61,007 nt of DNA, taken from contig NZ_GL876925.1 in NCBI RefSeq assembly GCF_000192575.1, positions 13,662 to 74,668 of the forward strand, given 5' to 3'. The translations under genes and the position numbers were made by a program. Source of the stretch: Novosphingobium nitrogenifigens DSM 19370 (GTDB lineage: Bacteria > Pseudomonadota > Alphaproteobacteria > Sphingomonadales > Sphingomonadaceae). Under the pieces are notes generated by a model. That model was not told where the DNA came from. It was given only the letters and a program-made list of their open reading frames with translations, and did no database searches. Positions within the stretch are counted from its first letter, which is position 1. Each line of letters opens with the position of its first letter. Positions 27,769-36,149 of the stretch are shown in pieces.

Positions 27769-28381
27769 CGTCGACGTTACCCTGGACCGGGGCGGGCGCA
27801 CGATCGCCGCGCGCTTTGCCGGGGCGCAAGGCGTGACCGCGCTGCTCGGGCCTTCGGGCGCGGGCAAGACGACCGTGCTCGACATGGTGGCGGGGCTCGT
27901 CCGGCCGGGCGCGGGGCGCATTGTCGTGGGCGGACGCGTTCTCTTCGACAGCGCGGCGGGGATCGACCTGCCCCCCGAGCGGCGTGCCTGCGGCTATGTG
28001 TTTCAGGACCATCGCCTGTTTCCCCATATGGGGGTGGAGGCAAACCTGCTTTATGGCTGGCGCCTTGCCCGGCGCGAGGAGCGGCGGATCACCCCGGACG
28101 AAGCCTGCGCCTTTCTGGGCATCGGCCACTTGCTGAACCGGCGCGTGCGCGGCCTGTCGGGCGGCGAAGCCCAACGGGTCGCCATCGGCCGCGCGCTCCT
28201 GTCGGGGGCGCGGTTTTTCCTGATGGACGAACCGCTATCCTCGCTGGACCCCGCGCGCCGGGGCGAGATCATGACCCTGATCGAACGCATCCGCGATGAT
28301 CTGGCCATCCCCATCCTCTATGTCAGTCACCAGCGCAGCGAAGTCGAACGGCTGGCGCAACAGGTCGTGACTCTGGGGTAG
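27758..28381 (+). CDS. modC: Molybdate ABC transporter ATPase, lacking its TOBE domain
   Basis: The 207-residue ATPase has Walker A GPSGAGKTT, Q-loop YVFQDHRLFPHM, signature LSGGEAQRVAIGRAL, Walker B FFLMDEPLSSLD and the H-loop YVSHQRSEVERLA. It ends right after VVTLG, where usual ModC proteins go on for about 140 residues with a TOBE (Mop) domain. The nucleotide-binding half is complete, so transport may still work. Its last 147 bp run antisense to the tail of the permease gene at 28235-29665, which suggests a rearrangement at this junction. A separate double-TOBE protein is encoded in the nif island. Confidence 0.88.
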   Translation: MGFDVDVTLDRGGRTIAARFAGAQGVTALLGPSGAGKTTVLDMVAGLVRPGAGRIVVGGRVLFDSAAGIDLPPERRACGYVFQDHRLFPHMGVEANLLYGWRLARREERRITPDEACAFLGIGHLLNRRVRGLSGGEAQRVAIGRALLSGARFFLMDEPLSSLDPARRGEIMTLIERIRDDLAIPILYVSHQRSEVERLAQQVVTLG

Positions 28382-29665
28382 GCAAGGCCGCCTTGCATAG
28401 ACACCAAACGCCGCGATCATGCCATAGCACAAGGCGGGCACGATCAATGCCGTGGCGAGGCTGCCGGTCGTGTCCGCAATCGCGCCGGTGAGCAGCGGAA
28501 CCACGGCGCCACCGGAGATCGCGACATTCAGAATGCCCGAACCATCCGCAGCGTGCGGGCCAAGCTTCTCGCAGGCCAGCGAGAAGATCGTCGGGAACAT
28601 GACCGAGTTCATCAGGCCGATCGCCAGCAGGCTATAGCCGCCCATCGGGCCGGTCATGTGGGTCGAAAGGGCCAGCAGGATCAGCGCGCCCAGAGCAACG
28701 CCTGCCAGAACTTTGCCCGGGTTGACGACACGCAGCACGGCCGAGCCGATAAAGCGGCCCGTCATGGCTCCGGCCCAATAAAGACCGATCATCCTGCCTG
28801 CGGCTTCCTGAGTCAGTCCGAGTACCGAGGGTTGCCGGAGATAGTTGACGATCAGGGAGCCGATGGAAACCTCGGCTCCGACATAAAGGAAGATACAAAG
28901 CGCGCCGAAACCAAAACGCGGGCGCCTCAGCAGTTTCAGGCCCGTCAGGATGCTGCTTTGCTCGTGGCTTTCGTCCCGTAATGCATTGCGGAAATGCCAT
29001 ACCGCCGCCGCGACCACGCCAAGGGCCACGGCAAGGGCGAGATAGCCCTGGACAATCGCCTGGCTTTCCGAGGTGCGATAGGCGTCTAGTTGCGCGCCCG
29101 ACAGTGCGGCGACGTCGATCCGCCGGAGCCCGCCCAGAATGAGGATTGCCCCGAAATAGGGAAAGATCGTGGTGCCCAGCGAGTTGAAGCCTTGCGCAAA
29201 CGTCAGGCGGCTATGCGCGGTCCGGGGGGCGCCCAGCAGCGAGATGAGCGGATTGGCCACGACCTGAACAATCACGACGCCGCTTGCCAGGACGAAAAGC
29301 GCGGTCAGGAACAGGGCATAAGTCGCGGTCCGGCTGGCCGGGATAAACAGCAGGCACCCCGCCATCATTGTCAGAAGTCCGACCACCGCGCCGCGCATAT
29401 AGCCGATTTTCTTGACCAGCCGGGCGCCGGGAATGCCGATGAGTGCATAGGCGGTGAAAAAACAGAACTGGACAAGCATTGCCTGCGTATAATTGAGAGT
29501 GAAAAGTTCTTTCAGTTTCGGAATGATCACATCGTTGAGGCTGGTGATCCCTCCGAAGCAAAAGAATAGCCCCATCACGAACCATTGCAGATGCGGAGCA
29601 TTGATCCCGGCATTGCTGTCGGTGGTCGTATCGGTGCCGGTGGTTCCTGAAGGAATGAGGGCCAT
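28235..29665 (-). CDS. FucP-like sugar MFS transporter with a read-through tail
   Basis: The 476-residue MFS permease has about twelve transmembrane helices and FucP-family signatures such as FFCFGGITSLNDVIIPKLKE, VVANPLISLLGAP and LTFAQGFNSLGTTIFP. FucP relatives import L-fucose, glucose or galactose with protons. The homologous part seems to end near GVYARRP; the last 45 or so residues are hydrophilic and read through the 3' end of modC on the other strand. So the native stop was probably lost. It belongs to the sugar locus that follows. Confidence 0.85.
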   Translation of the reverse strand: MALIPSGTTGTDTTTDSNAGINAPHLQWFVMGLFFCFGGITSLNDVIIPKLKELFTLNYTQAMLVQFCFFTAYALIGIPGARLVKKIGYMRGAVVGLLTMMAGCLLFIPASRTATYALFLTALFVLASGVVIVQVVANPLISLLGAPRTAHSRLTFAQGFNSLGTTIFPYFGAILILGGLRRIDVAALSGAQLDAYRTSESQAIVQGYLALAVALGVVAAAVWHFRNALRDESHEQSSILTGLKLLRRPRFGFGALCIFLYVGAEVSIGSLIVNYLRQPSVLGLTQEAAGRMIGLYWAGAMTGRFIGSAVLRVVNPGKVLAGVALGALILLALSTHMTGPMGGYSLLAIGLMNSVMFPTIFSLACEKLGPHAADGSGILNVAISGGAVVPLLTGAIADTTGSLATALIVPALCYGMIAAFGVYARRPCLPQSHDLLRQPFDFAALVTDIEDGDGQIIADAFDQGHDLAPARGVQRG

Positions 29666-29750
29666 CTATGCACGCTCCTGTTGCGAATTGGACGTGGGAT
29701 TGGGAAGTGGGGGCGCTTTCAAAAACTCGCCCGCCTGCGAATTTCGAAAG

Positions 29751-31319
29751 TCAGATTCCGACGGCAAAATCCCGGTTTGGCCCCAGAACGCGGCTGAGCT
29801 TTGCAGTCAGAGCTCTTACTTCGCCAATATGGTTATTCGCTCTCTCGTTGCGGGGCTTGCATGAAGCGTCGCCTTTCACGGCCCCCGCCCGGTGCATGCC
29901 GTAAAGGATGTATTGATAGCTTGCCGGACCGAACAATTGGCAGGTGTGGACGAAATCGCCCTCGATCGGCGGACGGTTCTGCCAGATACGCAGGTTGTCG
30001 CGCAGGGAGGAGGGGATCGAGCAGGGGGCCCGATTATCCAGCCAGAACGGCTCTGTGCGATCGCTGAGGACGTAATGCAGTTTCAGGAAATCAATCACAT
30101 CGTGCCAGAGTTGGTCCATCTTGCGATTGAACCGACCCGCTTCGATCGCCATGACTTTGCGGTCGAATGTCAGATGCTCGGCCAGATGATTGGCCGAGAT
30201 CTCAATCATCGCGATGCTTGAGGCTTCCAGCGGTTCGATAAAGCCGGCGGACACCCCGATTGCCACGCAATTGGCGATCCAGAAGCGCTCTCGATACCCC
30301 GAATTGATGGCGATGCGGCGCGGTTCGTCCTGCATCGGTTTTCCCGAAATGGTTCGGACATAGCGGTCCAGCGTGTGCCGAGCCTCATCATGCGAGACAT
30401 GGCGGCTGGAATAGACATAGCCTGTTCCGCGCCTTGTCTTGAGGCCGATGTCCCAGATCCATCCCGCACTTTGCGCTGTGGCCAGCGTGACCGACGCGAT
30501 GGGGCTGTCGGCTTGCGGATAGGGGACGGGAATGGCGAGGGCAGTATCGACCAGCAGGATATCCCGGCAATCGACCATCCGCGCCTTGTAGACCCGGTCC
30601 ATCAGCACGCCGTGCTGACCGCTGCAATCGATGAAGAGATCACCCGGCAGATCGCCGTGACGGGCAGTGCGCAAGGCGGTGATCGCGCCATCGCCCTCCC
30701 CGTCGTCGCCCCTGTCTGTCACGCAGTCGAGCACATCGTCCGCGACATGCTTGACGCCGAGATGGGCGATGCAGTGATCTTTGAGGAAGGCGGCCACTTT
30801 GCCCGCGTCGAAGTGATAGGCGTAATTGCCGATGCCTTCGTAGTCCGGGCTGTTGCGCAACTTGGGGGCCAATCCGGCCCGGCACAGGACAGTCTGAAAG
30901 CATACCGCCTCGTCGAAACCCGTGGTGGGCTCCGCCAGCCATGCCGAGGCCAGATCGAGTTCGCCGAAGCGGTGGGGTGGGGTGAAGGGGTGGATATAGC
31001 TGTGTCCGCCGGGAACCGGGCTCTGGTTCCAGCCGACGAATTGCGATCCCTGCTTGAACGTGGCGTCGCAGGCGGCAAGGAAATCGGCTTCGCCTATCCC
31101 CATCGCTTTCAGGCTTTGGCGGAACGTCGGCCATGTGCCTTCGCCCACGCCCAGAATGGGGACGCGCGGCGATTCCACGACCGTGATTTGCAGATCATCG
31201 CGTGCGGCAAGCCCAAGCCTTGCAGCGAGGAGCCCGGCGGCGAGCCAACCTGCCGTCCCGCCGCCCACGATGATGATGGCGCGCGCCAGGTCAGGGGCCC
31301 GCGGGCAGTCAGGCGACAC
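29751..31319 (-). CDS. Flavin-dependent halogenase family protein (tryptophan-halogenase-like)
   Basis: The 522-residue protein has the FAD motif IIIVGGGTAGWLAAGLLAA, GVGEGTWPTFRQSL, and a lysine in ATFKQGSQFVGW at the place of the catalytic Lys of PrnA. The WxWxIP motif is present as GWIWDIGL, so the proline is replaced. The FAD-contact segment IGVSAGFIEPLEASSI is intact. Such halogenase-like genes in sphingomonads and Caulobacter-type bacteria sit beside SapC, cupin and TonB receptors in sugar loci; their substrates are mostly unknown. It overlaps the SapC gene by 11 bp. Confidence 0.85.
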   Translation of the reverse strand: MSPDCPRAPDLARAIIIVGGGTAGWLAAGLLAARLGLAARDDLQITVVESPRVPILGVGEGTWPTFRQSLKAMGIGEADFLAACDATFKQGSQFVGWNQSPVPGGHSYIHPFTPPHRFGELDLASAWLAEPTTGFDEAVCFQTVLCRAGLAPKLRNSPDYEGIGNYAYHFDAGKVAAFLKDHCIAHLGVKHVADDVLDCVTDRGDDGEGDGAITALRTARHGDLPGDLFIDCSGQHGVLMDRVYKARMVDCRDILLVDTALAIPVPYPQADSPIASVTLATAQSAGWIWDIGLKTRRGTGYVYSSRHVSHDEARHTLDRYVRTISGKPMQDEPRRIAINSGYRERFWIANCVAIGVSAGFIEPLEASSIAMIEISANHLAEHLTFDRKVMAIEAGRFNRKMDQLWHDVIDFLKLHYVLSDRTEPFWLDNRAPCSIPSSLRDNLRIWQNRPPIEGDFVHTCQLFGPASYQYILYGMHRAGAVKGDASCKPRNERANNHIGEVRALTAKLSRVLGPNRDFAVGI

Positions 31320-32031
31320 GGCTTGCCCTCGCCCGGTTCTTGCGCAGGATGAGATTGGCGATCTGACCGACCGAGGCGGCCTGTTGATAGACCCAGCCCA
31401 GATAGCCGCGCCGGTGCAGATCGGTCAGCGCGGCATCGGGCAAATCCGTCAGCCGGGATTGTGCGATCGTGAACAGGCCCGGCGGATTGTGCGTGACGCC
31501 GTTGCCCAGATCGATCCGCACATCGACCGGTTCGATCAGGCCCAGCGCGTCGAGAACATCGACGTAATCGCGGCCGATACCCGCGCCTTTGACCAGGGCT
31601 TCCAGCGCATCGACAATGGCCTGCAAGCGCTCGGAGGGGCGCCCGTCGGAGAAGAACAGGACATCGCCTGTGGCAAGGCTGAGGCGCGGGCTGTCGAGAT
31701 CGATCATCAGGCTGTTGCGATCGGGTGAGGAGGCGCTTTGCTGCACGGCAAAGGGCGCGCGGCGCAAGGTGAGCGGAACATAGCTCGCGTCCCAGCCATC
31801 ATCGCTCAGAAACAGGTTTTCCTCTGCTTCGAAGCCGAGCATCGCGCCCAGTTCATAGCGGCCGGTTGCGGGGGACCGGCGGAAGAACAGGGGATAGGAG
31901 GTGATCAGCGCCGGGATTTCGGTGGGGACCACGCTCACCATGCCAAGGCCGTCGCCCAGCGCCACGCCATAGCTGGTGGCGAGCCTCAGGCGCTTGTGTT
32001 CTTCAAAGCTCAGGGGAACAAAATTTACCAT
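31309..32031 (-). CDS. SapC family protein
   Basis: The 240-residue protein matches the SapC family: MVNFVPLSFEEHKRLRL, the YPLFFRRSPATGRYELGAMLGF region and FLSDDGWDASYVPLTLRR. SapC was first described in a surface-array secretion locus, but members in alphaproteobacteria cluster with halogenase-like genes and TonB receptors; the role is unclear. It is the first gene of a two-gene unit with the halogenase and is divergent from the cupin gene across 61 bp. Confidence 0.87.
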   Translation of the reverse strand: MVNFVPLSFEEHKRLRLATSYGVALGDGLGMVSVVPTEIPALITSYPLFFRRSPATGRYELGAMLGFEAEENLFLSDDGWDASYVPLTLRRAPFAVQQSASSPDRNSLMIDLDSPRLSLATGDVLFFSDGRPSERLQAIVDALEALVKGAGIGRDYVDVLDALGLIEPVDVRIDLGNGVTHNPPGLFTIAQSRLTDLPDAALTDLHRRGYLGWVYQQAASVGQIANLILRKNRARASRVA

Positions 32032-32054
32032 GCCTGCTTGACCCGCTCTCCAGA

Positions 32055-32066
32055 TATCATATGATA
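32055..32066. promoter_or_regulatory. Palindrome between the SapC and cupin genes
   Basis: TATCATATGATA is a perfect 12-bp palindrome in the 61-bp divergent space. It could serve as an operator or overlap the promoters; there is no further support. Confidence 0.35.
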
Positions 32067-32092
32067 AATTGTGAAATTAAGAAGAATACAAT

Positions 32093-33088
32093 ATGAAAAA
32101 CGTTCCTCAATTCACATCGGTGACGCCCGATATTTTCTTAAATGAAATAAAGGCCTCCGGAAAACCCGCGATCATGAAGGGCCTTGTTTCTCAGTGGCCT
32201 TCTGTCGCTCTTGATGAAGATGCCTTGCTCGATCATCTCGCCCTGACAGCGTCGAGCCTTCCGATCCCCCATTTTGTCTGCGACCCGGTTCATCATGGCC
32301 GCTTTTTCTATGATGAGGGCTATACCAGCTTCAATTACCGCCAGGAACTGACTCCGGCGGCCGAATTTTTCGCGCGGCTGCGCCGGGAAGCGGCCAATCC
32401 TGAGCCTGCTGCACTGTTCGCCGGATCGCTCGCTCTCGACGGGTATTTTCCCGGTTTTGCGCAAAGCCATCACCTCGACGGGTTTATCCCGGCCAGTCAG
32501 TTTTTGCGGTCCATGTGGATCGGCAATCGGACGATGACGGCCCCCCACTATGACAATGTCGAAAATATCGCCTGCGTCGTGGCGGGGCGGCGCAAGTTCA
32601 CGTTGTTTCCCATCGAGCAACTGCCCAATCTTTACATGGGGCCGCTCGATCTGACCCCGGCAGGCCAGCCGATCAGCCTGGTCGATATACGCGCGCCCGA
32701 TTACGAGCGCTTTCCCCGCTATCGCGAAGCCGAGGCCCATGGTCTGGTCGCCATGCTCGAGCCGGGTGACGCGATCTATATTCCGACATTGTGGTGGCAT
32801 GGCGTGGAATCCCTCGATGGCGTCAATGTCATGGTCAACACATGGTGGCGTGATGTTCCTGCCTATCTGGGCTCACCGATGTCGGCCCTGCTTTCCGGCC
32901 TCCTGACCTTGCGCGATTTGCCCGAGGCACAGCGTGCGGCGTGGAAAGTGGTGTTCGACACTCTGGTGTTTGAAACCAATGGTCCTGCATTCGATCATCT
33001 GCCCGATGCGGCACGCGGTGTGGCGGGAAGGCTGACCCGCAACCGTGCTGCCCAACTGCGCGAACTCATCTTGCAGACATTGTCCTGA
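32093..33088 (+). CDS. Cupin-like (JmjC/Cupin_8) dioxygenase family protein
   Basis: The 331-residue protein has the Cupin_8 fold of Fe(II)/2-oxoglutarate enzymes. The facial-triad start is APHYDNVENIACVVAGRRKFTLFP and the distal histidine lies in YIPTLWWHGVESL. Members act as hydroxylases. Beside SapC, the halogenase and a TonB receptor it forms a known four-gene association whose chemistry is unsettled. The RBS is AAGAAG. Confidence 0.88.
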   Translation: MKNVPQFTSVTPDIFLNEIKASGKPAIMKGLVSQWPSVALDEDALLDHLALTASSLPIPHFVCDPVHHGRFFYDEGYTSFNYRQELTPAAEFFARLRREAANPEPAALFAGSLALDGYFPGFAQSHHLDGFIPASQFLRSMWIGNRTMTAPHYDNVENIACVVAGRRKFTLFPIEQLPNLYMGPLDLTPAGQPISLVDIRAPDYERFPRYREAEAHGLVAMLEPGDAIYIPTLWWHGVESLDGVNVMVNTWWRDVPAYLGSPMSALLSGLLTLRDLPEAQRAAWKVVFDTLVFETNGPAFDHLPDAARGVAGRLTRNRAAQLRELILQTLS

Positions 33089-33092
33089 AAAA

Positions 33093-33120
33093 GCGGGGGG
33101 ACGGTGTGAACGCCCCCCTC
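33093..33120. terminator. GC hairpin between converging cupin and receptor genes
   Basis: A run of six G (33095-33100) pairs with six C (33113-33118), with an adjacent GC pair. Its position between two gene ends suggests a bidirectional terminator. Confidence 0.45.
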
Positions 33121-33141
33121 GCGAATGCCTGGATCAGGTTC

Positions 33142-36096
33142 TCAGAGCTTTACGCGCACCCCCACCTGATAGCGGCCATAGCCCTTTGCGGCATAGAGGA
33201 ACTGGTTGGTGTAGCGCCCATACTGGTTCTGCGAGGCGCCAAGGATGTTGACGGCATCGACGAACACCGTCGCGTGCCTGTTGATGTCATAGCTCGCACT
33301 GGCGTCGAGCTGGCCATAGGCTGCGGTATAGGTCGGCTGGTTGGCATAGAGCGGCTGTGAAATCGCGGCAAGGAATGCACCGCGATGGTTCCAGGCGATG
33401 CGGGTCTGGAAGCCGTGCTTTTCGTAGAAGCCGACAATGTTGTACGACTTGCTCAGGCCCGGCAGGGCAAACTGTTCAAGGATGTTGTTGTTGTCGTAAT
33501 GCGCGCCGCCCGCCGGAAGGGAGACGTTGGCCTGAAGACCAAAGCCGGTGTCGCCGAAAACGTATTGTCCGGCAAATTCAAAGCCGTGAATGTTGACGGT
33601 CGGCCCGTTGCTCGGCTTGGTCAATTGCCAGGTGAGCAAGGGATCGTTCGGTTGACCGACGAATGACTGCTGGCCGGTATCGAGCATCATTTGCGCAAAG
33701 ATGTTCTGCGGGCTTGCCTGCTGTCCGGCGGCCAGAACTTCGGCGGTCGCCCTCTGGGCGATCGCGCCCGCAGAGGCATCGGTCAGCCCGGGAATGGTGA
33801 CGTTGCTGGTGGTCTGGGTGATGAAGTTGGAGACTTGCTTGACGAAATAGTTGACCGAGAAATAGCTGTTGTTCTTCACATAGTATTCAAGAGAAACGTC
33901 GAAATTCTGTGACGTATAGGGGAGAAGCGCCGGGTTCCCCGAGGAAATGGTGCGATTGCCCGCGTGCGGGTTGGCATTGACCACCTGTGTCGACACCAGC
34001 GAATTGAGATCCGAACGCGTGATCGTTGAGCTGTAGGATGCACGCGCCGTCAGGCGCCTGGTGATCTGAAGGCTGGCGTCGATGGCGGGCAGGAAGTTGT
34101 TGTAGCTGCTGCCCGCCGTATAAGTCTGTGAGCCGGGCAGGAACTGGGTCTGGAACTCGGTGGGGTTGTTCCATGTCACCGACACCGGGGTGTTCTGCAG
34201 CGAGGCCGAGGTCACGCTGGTGTGCTCATAACGCACGCCTGCCTGTGCCTTGAACCGCATGCCGTTGAATTCGGTATCGAACTGCATCTGCAAATAGGCG
34301 GAGAAGGTGCGTTCCTTGATGAGATTGTCCGTGGCCGGGGTCGCGCCATAGCCATAGCCCGAGGGATAGGCGGGCGCAGGGCCGGTGCCGTTGTAGTTGG
34401 GCAAGCCTGCCAGGGCCTGCGAAACGGCGAAGGGATTGAAGCTGTAGAAATAGGGCACCAGAATGCCGCTGCCGCCGCCCGACATCCCGTTCAGCAGCGT
34501 GGACGAACTGACTTTGGTAAAGAGCGAGGACGGCAAGGCGCCGTCGAGGCGGGGATCGTAATACCCGTTGGAGATATTGCCGCTGTTGTAGACGGTAAAT
34601 GCCGTCTTGGTCTGCTTGTAATTCACCCCCACCTTGATCGCGTGCAACCCGCTGTCACTGCTGTTGCGCCATTCGGTTTCCAGCTTGGCTTCATTGATCG
34701 AGGTGCGCTGGCGGTTGAAATTGTGCTGTCCGAACAGCGGCGTGATCAGGGATGTGTCGAGATTGTTCACATTGTGCGGCGACTGGAATGTCCAGGTCGT
34801 TGTGGGGATCGATGTCTTGGTCGAATCAAAGATCTTGTTGATCGAATAATTCTGATCCTGCCCGACGATGTAGAACTGGCTCTCGTCGGTCGAGGTATTC
34901 ACCGAATGATGAGCGTCGGCAACGACCGTGAGATTGTCGAGTGCCTGCCACTTCACATTCCCGCCCAGCGAACTCAACTCGTTGCGCTGTTTGTCATCGG
35001 TTCCGGTGTAAGACAGGTCCGAACCCGCATCGACCAGATTGGTGATCGTGCCGTGGGGATCGATCGTGGCGCTGGTCAGTGCGCCGCCATAGCCGAACCA
35101 TGCGCCGAAGCTGTTCTTGAGCGCGTGATCCTTGTAGAGCGCATACGTGTAGTCGACTGTGCCGACGATCGTGTCGGTCGGCTTGAACTGCAAAACGGCC
35201 TGCCCGTTGAAGCGGGTGCGGTGGTGATTTTCCACGGCCCAGTTGGCGTCCTGCGGCGCCCAGACATGGCCCAGCGGGTTGGTGCTGTTGTTGGTGATCG
35301 TGGCGCTGCCGAGATCGGCCTCGCCCAGATTGAGCCAGCCGCGGGTATAGGCCGACTGGGTCTGGCTGTCGCGTTCGGAATAGGAGCCGTTGAGCAGCAC
35401 GCCGATCCGGTCGTCGGCAAAGGTGTCGCTGATCAGCCCGGAAAATTCGGGCGTCACATGAAAGCCCGACCTCGATGTATCGTCGGTGCCCTTGATCTGG
35501 GCCGACGCGCGCAAGCCGTTGTGGTCGAACGGGCGTGCGGTGTGGATGTCGATGGTCGAACCGATGCCGCCCGATGCCACATCGGCGCGACCGGTCTTGA
35601 ACACCTCGATCCCCGAAACGCCGTCGGCCGAAATATTGGCAAAGTCGAACGAGCGGGTGCCGCCGGTGCCGCTGCCCGGCATCGAGCGACCGTTGAGCGT
35701 GACAAGGTTGAATTCAGGGCCAAAGCCGCGCACGGTCACGCGCGAACCTTCGTTGTTGGCGCGGTCGATCGACACGCCCGGAATGCGCTGGATGGATTCG
35801 GCAAGGTTGGTATCGGGCATCTTGCCGATATCTTCCGAGGTGATCGCATCGACGACGCCTTGCGTGTTGCGCTTGATGCCTACGGCATCGGCCAGCGATT
35901 TGCGCAGGCCCGTCACGATGATCGCCTGGCTTTCGTCGGGCGCATGGGCATCGGCTGCATGAGCTTCGGGCGCATGGGTTTCTTCGGGCGAAGCGGTGGC
36001 CGGACTGGCCTGTTGGGCCAGTGCTGCGGTTGGTCCATATGCCAGCGCGATGGCCATCCCGGCCACCGAAGCGGCAGATTTGAAATTGCCCCTCAT
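33142..36096 (-). CDS. Large TonB-dependent receptor of the sugar locus
   Basis: The 984-residue receptor has a signal peptide (MRGNFKSAASVAGMAIALAY...ALA) followed by an Ala/His/Glu-rich spacer (HAPEAHAADAHAPDES). Then come TonB-box AIIVTGLRKSLADA, the plug signature MPDTNLAESIQRIPGVSIDR, VTVRGFGPEFNLVTLNGR and a long barrel ending RYQVGVRVKL. This type imports oligosaccharides in sphingomonads and Caulobacter. The start is decided by AGGAGG, which directly abuts an upstream ATG but is six bases from the one at 36096. It follows the GH3 gene after 53 bp, probably in one operon. Confidence 0.9.
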   Translation of the reverse strand: MRGNFKSAASVAGMAIALAYGPTAALAQQASPATASPEETHAPEAHAADAHAPDESQAIIVTGLRKSLADAVGIKRNTQGVVDAITSEDIGKMPDTNLAESIQRIPGVSIDRANNEGSRVTVRGFGPEFNLVTLNGRSMPGSGTGGTRSFDFANISADGVSGIEVFKTGRADVASGGIGSTIDIHTARPFDHNGLRASAQIKGTDDTSRSGFHVTPEFSGLISDTFADDRIGVLLNGSYSERDSQTQSAYTRGWLNLGEADLGSATITNNSTNPLGHVWAPQDANWAVENHHRTRFNGQAVLQFKPTDTIVGTVDYTYALYKDHALKNSFGAWFGYGGALTSATIDPHGTITNLVDAGSDLSYTGTDDKQRNELSSLGGNVKWQALDNLTVVADAHHSVNTSTDESQFYIVGQDQNYSINKIFDSTKTSIPTTTWTFQSPHNVNNLDTSLITPLFGQHNFNRQRTSINEAKLETEWRNSSDSGLHAIKVGVNYKQTKTAFTVYNSGNISNGYYDPRLDGALPSSLFTKVSSSTLLNGMSGGGSGILVPYFYSFNPFAVSQALAGLPNYNGTGPAPAYPSGYGYGATPATDNLIKERTFSAYLQMQFDTEFNGMRFKAQAGVRYEHTSVTSASLQNTPVSVTWNNPTEFQTQFLPGSQTYTAGSSYNNFLPAIDASLQITRRLTARASYSSTITRSDLNSLVSTQVVNANPHAGNRTISSGNPALLPYTSQNFDVSLEYYVKNNSYFSVNYFVKQVSNFITQTTSNVTIPGLTDASAGAIAQRATAEVLAAGQQASPQNIFAQMMLDTGQQSFVGQPNDPLLTWQLTKPSNGPTVNIHGFEFAGQYVFGDTGFGLQANVSLPAGGAHYDNNNILEQFALPGLSKSYNIVGFYEKHGFQTRIAWNHRGAFLAAISQPLYANQPTYTAAYGQLDASASYDINRHATVFVDAVNILGASQNQYGRYTNQFLYAAKGYGRYQVGVRVKL

Positions 36097-36127
36097 CAAC
36101 ATCCTCCTCTTTGAATTTTTACTTTTT

Positions 36128-36147
36128 CCCGCGCTTGATTGCGCGGG
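36128..36147 (-). other. Intercistronic hairpin between the GH3 and receptor genes
   Basis: CCCGCGC and GCGCGGG form a 7-bp stem with a 6-nt loop, two bases after the GH3 stop. In the direction of transcription it is followed by A-rich rather than T-rich sequence. It more likely protects or attenuates the message than ends it. Confidence 0.5.
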
Positions 36148-36149
36148 TT

